The notes under the pieces are model-generated. The model was not told where the DNA came from and ran no database searches. It was given only the letters and a program-made list of their open reading frames with translations. A program made the translations under genes and the position numbers. Shown here in pieces: positions 41,347 to 51,322 of a stretch of 64,000 nt of DNA (its first letter is position 1; every line of letters starts with the position of its first letter). Source of the stretch: Lysobacter sp. (GTDB taxonomy: Bacteria > Pseudomonadota > Gammaproteobacteria > Xanthomonadales > Xanthomonadaceae); NCBI GenBank assembly GCA_027306995.1, contig DAHUXS010000015.1:25829-89828 (forward strand), given 5' to 3'.

Positions 41347-42209
41347 CCACGCCCCGCCTCATCCTGGTCACCGGCATGTCGGGTTCCGGCAAGTCGGTCG
41401 CGTTGCGCACGCTGGAAAACCTCGGTTTCCACTGCGTCGACAACCTGCCCGCGGAAATGCTGCCGGAGTGGGCACGGCGGATGATCGCCGACGACGGCTT
41501 CCCGATCGAGCGCATGGCCGCGAGCATCGACATCCGCAGCCGCAGCGATCTCGCGCAGATGCCGGAATGGCTGGGCGAAGTCGGCGCGATCGGGCTCGAT
41601 CCGCAACTGGTCTTCCTCGAGAGCTCCGACGAAGTGCTGGTGAAGCGTTATTCGGAATCGCGCAGCAAACACCCGCTCAGCCACCTCGGCCTGGCACTGG
41701 CCGATTCCCTGCGTCTCGAACGCCAGGCGCTGAAGCCGTTGCGCGCGCTCTCCGACGTGCTGATCGATACCAGCGCCCTCAACGTGCACCAGCTGCGCCG
41801 CACGCTGACCAAGGAACTCGACGCCACACCCGACCACCAGCTGTCGCTGCTGTTCGAATCGTTCGCCTACAAGCGCGGCATTCCCGCCGATGCCGATTTC
41901 GTGCTCGACGCGCGCATGCTGCCCAACCCGCACTGGGAACCGGCGCTGCGTCCGCTGTCCGGGCGCGACAAGGCGGTGCGCGAATACTTCGAAGGCGAGC
42001 CGGAAGTCACCACCTACGTGAAGCAGGTGACCGACTTCCTCGATACCTGGCTGCCGAAACTGCAAGGCGAAACCCGCAGCTATGTCACCGTCGCCTTCGG
42101 TTGCACCGGCGGTCGCCATCGTTCGGTCTACCTCGCCGAAGTGATCGCCGAACACGCCCGCGATCGCGGCTGGGAAGAAGTCGCGACCTTCCATCGCGAA
42201 CTCGAGTGA
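41343..42209 (+). CDS. rapZ: RNase adapter protein RapZ
   Basis: A 288-residue nucleotide-binding protein with P-loop [11 protein letters not shown] (9-19) and the C-terminal signature [15 protein letters not shown]. In E. coli RapZ guides RNase E to the sRNA GlmZ and controls GlmS; in this lineage the target is not known. It lies in the conserved ptsN-hprK-rapZ-PTS order and overlaps hprK. Confidence 0.95.
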   Translation: MTTPRLILVTGMSGSGKSVALRTLENLGFHCVDNLPAEMLPEWARRMIADDGFPIERMAASIDIRSRSDLAQMPEWLGEVGAIGLDPQLVFLESSDEVLVKRYSESRSKHPLSHLGLALADSLRLERQALKPLRALSDVLIDTSALNVHQLRRTLTKELDATPDHQLSLLFESFAYKRGIPADADFVLDARMLPNPHWEPALRPLSGRDKAVREYFEGEPEVTTYVKQVTDFLDTWLPKLQGETRSYVTVAFGCTGGRHRSVYLAEVIAEHARDRGWEEVATFHRELE

Positions 42210-42238
42210 TCGCCGCGGTCTCATGCTAATTTGATGGC

Positions 42239-42631
42239 ATGAGCGTCGGACTCCTCCTCGTCACCCATGAAGGCATCGGCCGGCCAATGCTGGCCGCGGC
42301 AGAGCGTCTGTTGCGTAACCTGCCGCTGAAAACCGGCGTCTACGAATTGCCGTTCGATCTCGATCCGCAAACCGCCTTGCCGCTGGCGAGCGCGGAGCTG
42401 CGCAAGGTCGATGACGGCGAAGGCGTGCTGGTGTTGACCGATGTCTACGGCGCCAGCCCGAGCAATCTAGCCGCGCAACTGGTGCGCCTGGGCACGCCCG
42501 CGAAACGCGTGTCGGGCGTGAGCCTGCCGATGGTGCTGCGGGTGATGAATTACGCCGACCACGATCTCGCCGGACTGCAGTCGATCGCATCGGTGGGCGG
42601 CCGCAACGGTGTTGTCCTGGACGAGGGCTGA
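42239..42631 (+). CDS. PTS EIIA component, mannose family
   Basis: A 130-residue EIIA(Man)-type protein. The phosphorylatable His is H10 (LLVTHEGIGRP), and VLVLTDVYGASPSN is typical of the fold. No EIIB, EIIC or EIID partner is encoded nearby, so it is likely a regulatory phospho-carrier. The HPr gene follows after 2 bp. Confidence 0.92.
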   Translation: MSVGLLLVTHEGIGRPMLAAAERLLRNLPLKTGVYELPFDLDPQTALPLASAELRKVDDGEGVLVLTDVYGASPSNLAAQLVRLGTPAKRVSGVSLPMVLRVMNYADHDLAGLQSIASVGGRNGVVLDEG

Positions 42632-42633
42632 GG

Positions 42634-42903
42634 ATGATCGAACACGAGATTCCCGTCATCAACAAACTCGGCCTGCACGCGCGGGCCAGCGCGAAACTGG
42701 TGCAGACCACGGCGCCGTTCAAGTCGAAGATCATGCTCGCGGCGCGCGGCCGCGAAGTGGATGCCAAGAGCATCATGGGCGTGATGATGCTGGCGGCCGG
42801 CGTCGGCAGCACGGTCGTGGTGCGCGCCGAAGGCGAAGACGCCGATGCCGCGGTCGCCGCGGTCGTCGATTTGTTCGCGCGCCGCTTCGACGAGGGCGAA
42901 TAA
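42634..42903 (+). CDS. ptsH: Phosphocarrier protein HPr
   Basis: An 89-residue HPr. The catalytic H15 is in NKLGLHARASA, and the regulatory S46 is in DAKSIMGVMML, matching the presence of HprK in the same cluster. It passes phosphate from EI to the EIIA proteins encoded beside it. The EI gene starts 3 bp downstream. Confidence 0.95.
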   Translation: MIEHEIPVINKLGLHARASAKLVQTTAPFKSKIMLAARGREVDAKSIMGVMMLAAGVGSTVVVRAEGEDADAAVAAVVDLFARRFDEGE

Positions 42904-42906
42904 GCG

Positions 42907-44631
42907 ATGCGGCGCGTGTACCAAGCGCAACCGGCCGCACGCGGCAGTGCGCTTGGTCGCGCCCGCGTGGTGCACACCCATCCGTTGCAGATCCGCGAGG
43001 AGCGCATCCGCGCAAGCGATGTTCCCGCCGAACTGGCGCGCCTGCGCTCGGCGATCGGCGTCGTACGTGGGGAGATGGCGGCGCTGCGCGAGAAGCTGCA
43101 GGACACCCTGACCAAGGAAGTCCGCGACCTGATCGACGTCCACACGCTGGTGCTGGACGACCCCGAATTGCTGCGCGGCCTGAAGTCGTTGGTGCAGGAC
43201 GAGCTGTGCAGTTCCGATTACGCACTACGCCTGCAACGCGACCGTGTCGCCGAAGCATTCGCGACGATGGACGATGCCTACCTGCGCGGACGCATGGAAG
43301 ACATCGACCAGGTGATCCTGCGCATCCACAGCGCGCTGCACCAGCGCGACGCCGAAGTCGCCGGAGCTGCCGGCGACATCCTCGTCACGCCCAGTGTGGC
43401 GCCGGCCGATCTCGCCCGCCTGCCATCGCAGGGCGTGCTCGGCATCGTCACGATCGCCGGCAGCGCCTATTCGCACAGCGCCATCCTCGCGCGCAGCCTG
43501 CACCTGCCGATGGTCAGCGGATCGGTCGAGGCGCTTGCCGACATCAACGACGGCGACGTACTCATCGTCGATGGCGATACCGGCACGGTCATCGTCGAGC
43601 CGTCGGCCAGCGACCTGCGCCAGCACCGGGTCAAGGCGCGCGAGGAGCAGCGCGAACGCAAGGCGCTGCAAAAGCTGCGGCGCGAACGCACTCGCACCCG
43701 CGATGGCCAGGACATCGAGTTGTGGATCAACGCGGAAACCCGCGAGGACATCGCCACCGGCCACATGCTCGGCGCCAACGGCGTCGGCCTGTATCGCACC
43801 GAATTCCTGTTCCTGCAACGCGACGAAGTGCCGAGCGAGGAAGAACAGTTCCTCGCCTATCGCGATGCCGTGCTCGGCATGGCCGGACGTCCCGTCACCA
43901 TCCGCACGCTCGACATCGGTGCCGACAAGGCCGACCGCACCGGACTCGCGTTGAGCGGCGAACCCAACCCCGCACTCGGCGTGCGCGGCATCCGCCTGTC
44001 GCTGCGCCGCCCCGACCTGTTCGACGACCAGTTGCGCGCCATCCTGCGCGCCTCCGCCTACGGACCGGTGCGCATCCTGCTGCCGATGGTGTCGGGACGC
44101 GAGGAGATCAAATCGGTGCGCCTGCGCCTGAAGCGCCTGCATGCCGAATTGTCGAAGACGCATACGGCGATCCGTGAACTGGTGCCGCTCGGCGCGATGA
44201 TCGAAGTGCCTTCGGCTGCGCTGTCGCTGTCGCGCTGGATCGGCCTGGTCGATTTCGTCTCGATCGGCACCAACGACCTCGTGCAGTACCTGCTTGCCGC
44301 CGATCGTGGCAACGATGCGCTGGACGACCTCTACACACCGCTGCATCCGGCGGTCTTGCGCGTGCTCGCGGATATCATCCGCACAGCCCGCCTGCGCGGA
44401 CGACCGGTGGCGATGTGCGGCGAATTCGCCGCCGACCCGCTCTACGCGCCGCTGCTGCTCACGCTCGGACTCGAGCAATTCAGCATGCATCCGTCGAGCC
44501 TGCTGGAAGTGCGCAAGGCCGTCCGCGCCACGAGCTATGAAGCGCGCCGCGCGATGCTGCCGCACCTGCTGCGCCTGCAGGATCGCGCCGCCATCGAGCA
44601 ATGGATGCAGGACAATCCCGCCGCGGGGTGA
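42907..44631 (+). CDS. ptsI: Phosphoenolpyruvate-protein phosphotransferase (EI) PtsI
   Basis: A 574-residue Enzyme I. The active-site His is H190 in GSAYSHSAILARSLHLP. PEP-binding TIM-barrel motifs follow (GVGLYRTEFLFL, RTLDIGADK, SIGTNDLVQYLLA, and the catalytic Cys in VAMCGEFAADP). The length matches EI without an extra GAF domain. With HPr and two EIIA proteins but no sugar permease, it forms a regulatory PTS. Confidence 0.95.
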   Translation: MRRVYQAQPAARGSALGRARVVHTHPLQIREERIRASDVPAELARLRSAIGVVRGEMAALREKLQDTLTKEVRDLIDVHTLVLDDPELLRGLKSLVQDELCSSDYALRLQRDRVAEAFATMDDAYLRGRMEDIDQVILRIHSALHQRDAEVAGAAGDILVTPSVAPADLARLPSQGVLGIVTIAGSAYSHSAILARSLHLPMVSGSVEALADINDGDVLIVDGDTGTVIVEPSASDLRQHRVKAREEQRERKALQKLRRERTRTRDGQDIELWINAETREDIATGHMLGANGVGLYRTEFLFLQRDEVPSEEEQFLAYRDAVLGMAGRPVTIRTLDIGADKADRTGLALSGEPNPALGVRGIRLSLRRPDLFDDQLRAILRASAYGPVRILLPMVSGREEIKSVRLRLKRLHAELSKTHTAIRELVPLGAMIEVPSAALSLSRWIGLVDFVSIGTNDLVQYLLAADRGNDALDDLYTPLHPAVLRVLADIIRTARLRGRPVAMCGEFAADPLYAPLLLTLGLEQFSMHPSSLLEVRKAVRATSYEARRAMLPHLLRLQDRAAIEQWMQDNPAAG

Positions 44632-44716
44632 CGGCGGCAACCTTCGCGGGCGATAATCGGCCCATGAACGCCTGATCCGTCGCGCCTTGGCGCGGCCGCC
44701 CAACGGAATCCGCGCC

Positions 44717-46081
44717 TTGGCCGAAATCCTTCGCCACGACAAGACCGCACGACAGCTGCGCCTGCTCAGCGACGCGCTGGACAGTGGTCGTCTCGGACCC
44801 GTGCGGCGACTGGTCAACACGCTGTCGCCGGCGGAAATCGGCAACCTGCTTGAATCGCTGCCACCTGCCAAGCGCAGCGTGGTGTGGGGACTGGTCGATC
44901 CCGAGGACGACGGCGAAGTGCTGGTCCACGTTGGCGAGGAAGTCCGCGAAGGCCTGATCGCCGACATGGATCCCGACGAACTGCTCGCCGCGGTCGAGGA
45001 CCTCGACATCGACGACCTCGCCGACCTCGCCGAGGATCTGCCGGACACGGTCGTCGACGAAGTGCTGAAGTCGATGGATCGCGAGAACCGCGAGCGCCTC
45101 GAACAGGTGCTCTCCTATGAGGAAGACACCGCCGGCCGCCTGATGAATCCCGACGTGGTCACGGTGCGCACCGACACCACCGTCGACGTCGTGCTGCGCT
45201 ACCTGCGCCTGCGCGGCGAATTGCCGGAACACACCGACCACCTCTACGTCGTCAGCAAGCGCCACCAGTATCTCGGTCGCATCGCGCTGCAAGCCTTGCT
45301 CACCCACGATTCCAACACCTCGGTGAACGAATTGATGGACGGTGAACAGCCGGCCATCGACGTCCACGAGACTTCCGACGAAGTCGCACGCCAGTTCTCC
45401 AACCACGACTGGATCTCGGCCCCGGTGGTGGACGACAACAACATCCTGCTCGGCCGCATCACCATCGATGACGTCGTCGACATCATCCGCAACCAGGCCG
45501 AACACCAGGTGCTGTCGGCCGCCGGTCTCGACGAGGAAGAGGACCTGTTCTCGCCGGTGCGCCGCGCCTTCCGCCGCCGCATGCTGTGGTTGACGATCAA
45601 TCTCGCCACCGCGTTCCTGGCGTCGTCGGTGGTCGGCCAGTTCCAGGGCACCATCGCCCATCTGGTGTCACTGGCGGTCTTGATGCCGATCGTCGCCGGC
45701 ATGGGCGGCAACGCGGGGACGCAGGTACTCGCGCTGATGGTGCGAGGTCTTGCGCTCGGCCAGATCGGTTCCAGCAACGTGATGACGCTGGTGTGGAAGG
45801 AAGTCCGCATCGCCATCATCAACGGCATATGCATCGGGATGCTGCTGGCACTGGTCGTGCTGCTGTGGTTCCGCGATCCGATGCTCGCCCTGGTGATCGC
45901 GATGGCACTGACCATCAACTTCACTGCAGCCGCACTAGGCGGCGTGTTCGTGCCGGTGATGGTGAAGCGCATGGGTTTCGATCCCGCACTCGCCGGCGGC
46001 GTCATCCTCACCACCATCACCGATGTGATGGGTTTCCTCAGCTTCCTCGGACTGGCAACGATCTTCCTGCTGCACAACTGA
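44717..46081 (+). CDS. mgtE: Magnesium transporter MgtE
   Basis: A 454-residue Mg2+ channel. It has an N-terminal superhelical domain (about 1-130, acidic), two CBS domains (about 135-255), and a C-terminal membrane domain with about five helices and the pore motif GGNAGTQ. TTG at 44717 (MAEILRHDK) is preceded by GGAA; an alternative TTG at 44687 would add ten residues. It is 85 bp from ptsI. The convergent neighbour ends 5 bp away. Confidence 0.92.
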   Translation: MAEILRHDKTARQLRLLSDALDSGRLGPVRRLVNTLSPAEIGNLLESLPPAKRSVVWGLVDPEDDGEVLVHVGEEVREGLIADMDPDELLAAVEDLDIDDLADLAEDLPDTVVDEVLKSMDRENRERLEQVLSYEEDTAGRLMNPDVVTVRTDTTVDVVLRYLRLRGELPEHTDHLYVVSKRHQYLGRIALQALLTHDSNTSVNELMDGEQPAIDVHETSDEVARQFSNHDWISAPVVDDNNILLGRITIDDVVDIIRNQAEHQVLSAAGLDEEEDLFSPVRRAFRRRMLWLTINLATAFLASSVVGQFQGTIAHLVSLAVLMPIVAGMGGNAGTQVLALMVRGLALGQIGSSNVMTLVWKEVRIAIINGICIGMLLALVVLLWFRDPMLALVIAMALTINFTAAALGGVFVPVMVKRMGFDPALAGGVILTTITDVMGFLSFLGLATIFLLHN

Positions 46082-46086
46082 CCGGA

Positions 46087-47841
46087 TCAGTTGACGCTGC
46101 AGGTCACGGTGATTTCGTAGAACTGTCCAGCCGTCAGGGTCGGCAATGCGTATCCGTTCACCGTGTCTTGCAGCTGTGCAATCGTCGGCGTGGTCCCAGC
46201 CGTGCACTGTCCGGGGGTTCCGGAGCAGGTGACCACCGTCTTGGCCAGGCCCGCTGCAGCCGGATCCTTGAGGATCGCGCCCGTGGCGGCATCCGGCCCG
46301 CTATTGGTGACGCGGATGGTGTACGTCGTGGTGCTGCCGGAAACGACGGATGTAACCCCGTTGGTTTTGGTGATCGACAGATCCGCCGTGAGCCTCCGGT
46401 TGGTGATGGTGCAGGTGACGATATCGCCACCGGCAATCGTGACGCTGTTGCTGCTGACGGCTGCGCCACCATTCTTGCTGCAGGAGTACAGGCTGGCGGC
46501 ATATCCGGTCGGTGTCGCGCTTTCGCTCAGCGTGTAAGTACCCGTCGTGACCGATGCGTTTGTTACCGCAGCCGAACCCGTCACGCCGGAAATGACCGTT
46601 CCGCCCCCGCTTCTGGTGGCAGTCAACGTCCAGTCGGTAGCCAGGTTCGAGCCCCCACTCACTACCTTGACCAAGGTGAGCGTCGGGGGATTGGCATTGA
46701 TGAAAGTACAGAGGATGTCCTGATTGGCCTGATAGGCCGCCGCAGCGATGGTCAGGGTCCTGTTGCCTCCGCCGGACTGCGACGACGCAACGGTGTTGCC
46801 ATTCTGGTCCTGGCATGACGCCGATTGCAGGGTCCAGGCACCGCCCGGATTTCCTTCGACAACCGTGATCGCTTGGCTATTGTTCGGGATCGCAGCGGAC
46901 GGGACCGGACCCGTGATCGGATTGGATGTGCCGGTATTGAGATTCAGGGTTCCGGAAAAACCATTGGTGCTGGTAAAGGAGAAATTTTGCGTGCCCCCCA
47001 GCGATTGTTTCCTGACTTGCAGGGTCGCGCCCTTGATCGACCAGGCGAACTCCAGGCCATCGCCGGAAGTACCGGTCAGCGCATTGGTGCCTCCCACTGA
47101 CGTCACGGTAAACGTCAGTGATGTAATGCCCGTCCCATTGAATCTTACCGACCCGCAAGCAGTACCACTGCTGCCTGTCGCCGAACTCGTGCATTCGCCG
47201 ATGCCATCCGTCGTTCCGACGATGCTGCGCTGAAAACTGTTTCCGCTCAGCTGAAACGCGCCATTTCCTGCGAGTTGCGTGATGCTGACGGGACCACCTG
47301 ATGCACTTGCGCCACTCAGCGTCCAGACCGTGGAGGTCGGCGTATAAACGCCCGTATTCAACAGATCGGTACCGCCACCCAGTCGATCCACATGCAGGAC
47401 CGGATTGTCGACAGCCTTGCTAAAGGTGACCGTGATCGTCTTCGAATACCCTGCCACACCGATGTTATTGAACGTCGGAGACAGCGAGGCATTGCCATTC
47501 ACTGCCGCACCGTATGGGTTCGACCAGAAATTCGTTGCGTTCAAGAAATCCGTCGAATACGTCGCAGCGGAACTGGCATCCGTCCATGTCACGGTCACGC
47601 CATTGGCTGTCGCCGTTCCGCCAGTCGCACTGGTCGTCCAGGTTCCGGTCGTTGCAGCCTGTACTTGCAATGACCCGAACAGGCCAACGCCAGCAATGAC
47701 AACGCACCGCCATGCGCGTGCACGGACCCTATGGCCGGCACCGGTCGCCCATGACTTCCGCTTGTTCCACTTGCTGAAAAAATCCCCGAGAGCCGCGGCA
47801 ACCCTTTTGCCCGCGGACCGAACCGCCCCCATTCCCGCCAT
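46087..47841 (-). CDS. Secreted DUF11/prealbumin-fold surface protein 1
   Basis: About 584 residues. An unusually long export signal comes first: a basic stretch of about 45 residues, then a hydrophobic segment (CVVIAGVGLFGSLQV) with cleavage near VQA. An N-terminal beta domain (about 65-270), two prealbumin-like modules (starting near LQVRKQSLGG and LTLVKVVSGG, each ending in a C-T-(F/I)-(I/T)-N motif) and a final DUF11 domain (LSITKTNGVTS) follow. The protein ends at TVTCSVN with no sorting signal or membrane anchor. The start (ATG 47841) is uncertain; upstream TTG and GTG codons exist. Function unknown, adhesin-like. Confidence 0.75.
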   Translation of the reverse strand: MAGMGAVRSAGKRVAAALGDFFSKWNKRKSWATGAGHRVRARAWRCVVIAGVGLFGSLQVQAATTGTWTTSATGGTATANGVTVTWTDASSAATYSTDFLNATNFWSNPYGAAVNGNASLSPTFNNIGVAGYSKTITVTFSKAVDNPVLHVDRLGGGTDLLNTGVYTPTSTVWTLSGASASGGPVSITQLAGNGAFQLSGNSFQRSIVGTTDGIGECTSSATGSSGTACGSVRFNGTGITSLTFTVTSVGGTNALTGTSGDGLEFAWSIKGATLQVRKQSLGGTQNFSFTSTNGFSGTLNLNTGTSNPITGPVPSAAIPNNSQAITVVEGNPGGAWTLQSASCQDQNGNTVASSQSGGGNRTLTIAAAAYQANQDILCTFINANPPTLTLVKVVSGGSNLATDWTLTATRSGGGTVISGVTGSAAVTNASVTTGTYTLSESATPTGYAASLYSCSKNGGAAVSSNSVTIAGGDIVTCTITNRRLTADLSITKTNGVTSVVSGSTTTYTIRVTNSGPDAATGAILKDPAAAGLAKTVVTCSGTPGQCTAGTTPTIAQLQDTVNGYALPTLTAGQFYEITVTCSVN

Positions 47842-47993
47842 GAAATCTGAACTCACATAAATGAACAACCCAACTCGTTCATTTTTCCATTCAGCAGCCT
47901 ATCTTGCGGGGAAATGGCTTGAATTCTTCGGATAGAGAGACGCTGTTCTCGTTACATACCGCGAAAAATCGATAGAGCGCTTCTATCGACCGG

Positions 47994-50444
47994 TCAATTG
48001 ACGTTGCAAGTGAACGTGAATGTCGCGGTGGTATTCGCCGGCATCGTCCCCATCGTGATGCCGGACAGCAGGTCGGCCATCGTGAGCGAGCCGGCAGGAC
48101 ACCCCGTGCCGCTGCACGTCACGGCATTCGTGGTCGGACAGGTCAGGCCCGTTACGGGCGCGTCCTTGACGATCGCGCCTGTCACCGATGCGGGACCGCC
48201 GTTCTTGACCACCAACGTATAGGTCGTGGTCGATCCAGACACCGCTGTCGTCGTGTTGTCCGTTTTGGTGATCGACAAATCCGCCGATTGCCTGGTGTTG
48301 ACGTACGTGCAGACGATCGCGGAATCGCTTGCACCGATTGTCAGCGTTGTCCCACTCAATCCGCTGGTGCCGGTGCAAGCCAATGTCGCATTGTATAGCC
48401 CGGCGTTCCCCGCGCCCAACGTCTCCGCCAGCGAGTACACATCGCCGACCAAGGCTGTATACGCCGGTGCTGCATCCGTCTCGTTGGAGGTGTTAGCCGT
48501 CGAGCTCAGGGTAGTCACAACTACACTGCTGGAAGTGTTCGTCAAGGTCACGCTGGCCGTGTCGTTGACGACGGCATTGGCCCAGGTTTTCTGCAATGTC
48601 ACCGTCGCCGTTTTGACGTTGGTGAACGTGCACACGAGTTGCGCGCCTGCATGCACCGACGATGCCGGGATGGTTGCCGCCCGGGTCGTGAGGTCGGTGG
48701 TATATGTCAAGGCAGGCGCGCCGCTGGCCAGGTCGGTACAAACGATCGACTTCAAGAGCACGCCCGCGGGAGGCGCCGCTTCCGTCGCCACCACGGCCGT
48801 ATTGATGGCATTGATCGCAAAAGGCTGTATGCCCGCGGTTGTCGAATCCGTATCCACCGACGCAGTGGCACTGGCCGCCACCGCGACCGAACCCGAAACC
48901 GGCGTCGCATTGGTGACCGTGAAGGAATATGTGCCTGCAGCCTGTTGCGTCGTCTTGTCGATCCGGATCGTGGCAGTCGCGGATGCCAGGGTGAATATCT
49001 CGCCGTTGGCCAAAGTGACGTTGAAACTGATCTGATTCCCTGACACCGAACGTCCCGCGGTGACGATCCGGGTGTTCCCGTTGGTGTAGTTGCCGTCATC
49101 GTCGACGAGCAGGACAACATTGTTCAGATTGCCGCCCAATGCGGTCACCGCGCTGGCCGGCACGTTGAACAACAGGCTGACGGTACCGACAGCCCCGGTA
49201 TTGGCCGCGCGCCAACGCCGCGACAAGCGCGTCCAGGCTCCGTTATAGACGGCCGCCGTGGTGTTGTTCGAGACCGTGATCGAAGTCGTGGTGGTGGTCG
49301 GCTGTCCGTCATTACCGACGATCAGGTATTGACCGGAAGCCAGTGCCGAGCCGCTTGTCTGCCAGGCAAAGGTGAATTGCGATGGGGCGGACAATGCGCC
49401 ATTCGCCATCGTGAGAATGTCCAGGGGATACGTCCCCGTCGGCCCCGAGTCATTCACGTTGGTGGCGATGCGCTGGTCGAGTGCGCTGTCGTTTCCGATG
49501 CCGAATACGTTCCGATGGTAAGGACCGAATGTGGCTCCATTGCCGGCCCATACCGTCATGCCGAAGGAACTGAGGTAATCGAAATTCGTGGCGTCGTTGC
49601 GGGTCGCATTGGCATCCAGCGTCACGCCGTACTTGAGTCCGAGATAGGTGGTGACCTGCTGCGCTTCGGTTTCGCTCAACTTCCGGTTGTAGTAAATCAC
49701 CTCGTTGAGCGTCCCGTTGTAGGTGAATCCGGGAAAGCTACCGATGCGGAACTGGTAGTCGCTTGCGGTTTCCTTCGCCAGTCCGCTGCCGGTATTGGTC
49801 CACCCGTTTCGCGTATTGCGATGCGTCCCAGCTGTCAGGCTTGCGCCGCCGGTGGCCCATAGTCCGTACACGTTCACTGTCGGCCCGAGGTTGCCGGCAC
49901 TGGCATAGGCCGTCAAGCTGGGATTGCCGCCAAAATTCGTGCCCTGGGCATCGGGACGAAAACCGATGTTGCAGCGCCCGGTGTCGGTTCCCGAAGCGCA
50001 CGCAGCGGGCCCACCACGCCCGAGAAAACTCAATTGATCGCTGGATAACCCGGCCGCGAATGCGGAACCGCTGCCGGCAGGCGTGATCCAGTTCTGATCG
50101 TGCGTGGGGGTTCCGCTATAAAACGCACCGGTGGCGAGGAAGGTGGGATTGTTGTAGCGCAGGGCGGGATTGAAATTGGCTTGGTTGACAATGGTGTCGA
50201 TGCTTCCGGTGGTGCCCTGCTTCGTCAAAGGCGTTTCACCGCCACTGCCAGCACGTTGCGTCCATGCCGTCGTCACCCCGGTCGTGTTCTGGGTGATGCC
50301 CGAGCCTGCGTCATACCATTCGCTCAGCCCGCTCGAAACGCCGCCTGGCGCCGTTTGCGCGAAAGCGCCGGTGGGCGTGGCTGCCAGCACGGAAAAGCCC
50401 AGCACCACGGATAGCCACTTCAATTTCGGGTCGCCGGTGTTCAT
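47994..50444 (-). CDS. Secreted DUF8202/DUF11 surface protein 2
   Basis: An 816-residue protein with a signal peptide (cleaved after FAQ, about 30). The N-terminal half is a concanavalin/LamG-like domain as in DUF8202 surface proteins (LSEWYDAGSGI near the start; NEVIYYNRKLSETEAQQV, LGLKYGVTLD). Beta modules and one clear prealbumin module follow (VTLQKTWANAVVND; ending SAIVCTYVN). The final DUF11 domain (ADLSITKTDN) closes with FTCNVN at the very C-terminus. The ATG at 50444 starts the signal peptide. No anchor is seen. Paralogous at its C-terminus to the next two proteins. Role inferred as adhesion or surface layer. Confidence 0.78.
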   Translation of the reverse strand: MNTGDPKLKWLSVVLGFSVLAATPTGAFAQTAPGGVSSGLSEWYDAGSGITQNTTGVTTAWTQRAGSGGETPLTKQGTTGSIDTIVNQANFNPALRYNNPTFLATGAFYSGTPTHDQNWITPAGSGSAFAAGLSSDQLSFLGRGGPAACASGTDTGRCNIGFRPDAQGTNFGGNPSLTAYASAGNLGPTVNVYGLWATGGASLTAGTHRNTRNGWTNTGSGLAKETASDYQFRIGSFPGFTYNGTLNEVIYYNRKLSETEAQQVTTYLGLKYGVTLDANATRNDATNFDYLSSFGMTVWAGNGATFGPYHRNVFGIGNDSALDQRIATNVNDSGPTGTYPLDILTMANGALSAPSQFTFAWQTSGSALASGQYLIVGNDGQPTTTTTSITVSNNTTAAVYNGAWTRLSRRWRAANTGAVGTVSLLFNVPASAVTALGGNLNNVVLLVDDDGNYTNGNTRIVTAGRSVSGNQISFNVTLANGEIFTLASATATIRIDKTTQQAAGTYSFTVTNATPVSGSVAVAASATASVDTDSTTAGIQPFAINAINTAVVATEAAPPAGVLLKSIVCTDLASGAPALTYTTDLTTRAATIPASSVHAGAQLVCTFTNVKTATVTLQKTWANAVVNDTASVTLTNTSSSVVVTTLSSTANTSNETDAAPAYTALVGDVYSLAETLGAGNAGLYNATLACTGTSGLSGTTLTIGASDSAIVCTYVNTRQSADLSITKTDNTTTAVSGSTTTYTLVVKNGGPASVTGAIVKDAPVTGLTCPTTNAVTCSGTGCPAGSLTMADLLSGITMGTMPANTTATFTFTCNVN

Positions 50445-50613
50445 TGTCTTCTGGCCCTTGGCCTTGTAGATCGCGGCGGCAAGACAATGCATCAACCGAC
50501 GGAGAATTGGAAGTCGACTTCTGCCCCAGTCTCGTCCGCGCCAGAGGCTTGAATGCGGCACCATACGTAATCGAATTGTGCCTGTTGGAAGTCCGGGACG
50601 GATCTCAACTTGG

Positions 50614-51322
50614 GAACTTTCCGTTCCCGTATTGCGAACCTTCTCAGCCAGTCAAAAAAGTGTTGCGACGGATGTCACCATCGCGCCGACTGAATTCACT
50701 AATTCACGTTGCAGGTGACCGTGAATGTCGCGGTGGTATTCGCCGGCATGGTCCCCATCGTGATGCCGGACAGCAGGTCGGCCATCGTAAGCGAACCGGC
50801 AGGACAGCCTGTGCCGCTGCATGTCACGGCATTCCCGGTCGGACAGGTCAAGCCCGTGACGGGCACATCCTTGACGATCGCGCCCGTCACAGACACCGGC
50901 CCACCGTTCTTCACTGCCAGGGTGTAGGTCGTCGTCGTGCCGGATACCACTGACGTTACATTGTCAGTTTTGGTGATCGACAAATCGGCCTGATTGGTAT
51001 TGGTGAACGTACAGACGATATTGCTACCCGGCGCAGTCGCTGTGGCATCCAGCAGCACGCTGCCACCGCTCGCGCCATTGATGGTCGGCGTCGCCGTGCC
51101 ACCGGCACCCATGCCAGTACAGGCGATCGACTGCAGGATGAAGCCGGCAGGCGGAGCCGCTTCCGTCACTGTCGTTGCGGTCAAACCTGCCGTAAGTGTC
51201 TGCGTGGTGCCAGCCTGTGGTGTACCGACCGCGGCAGTCGTGATCGCCTGGTTGGCGACCCCGTTCGTTCCGCTGAAATTGAATGTCCCCGTGCTGCCCA
51301 AGCTGGTCTTGCGAATCGTCAC
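50614..51322. repeat. Duplicated 709-bp block, copy A
   Basis: This stretch matches 53649-54357 at a constant offset of 3035 bp with no gap that I can find. It covers the last prealbumin module and DUF11 domain of surface protein 3, its stop codon and about 85 bp of downstream DNA that includes a promoter-like element. The protein part has roughly 29 differences in about 207 residues by my hand count. Confidence 0.85.
50627..50655 (-). promoter_or_regulatory. Promoter-like element upstream of surface protein 2
   Basis: On the minus strand TTGACT (50655-50650) and ATACGG (50632-50627) are separated by exactly 17 bp, about 180 bp before the ATG at 50444. The -35 is good and the -10 is poor. 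The same pair with the same spacing is kept in the second copy of the duplicated block, which supports function. Confidence 0.4.
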
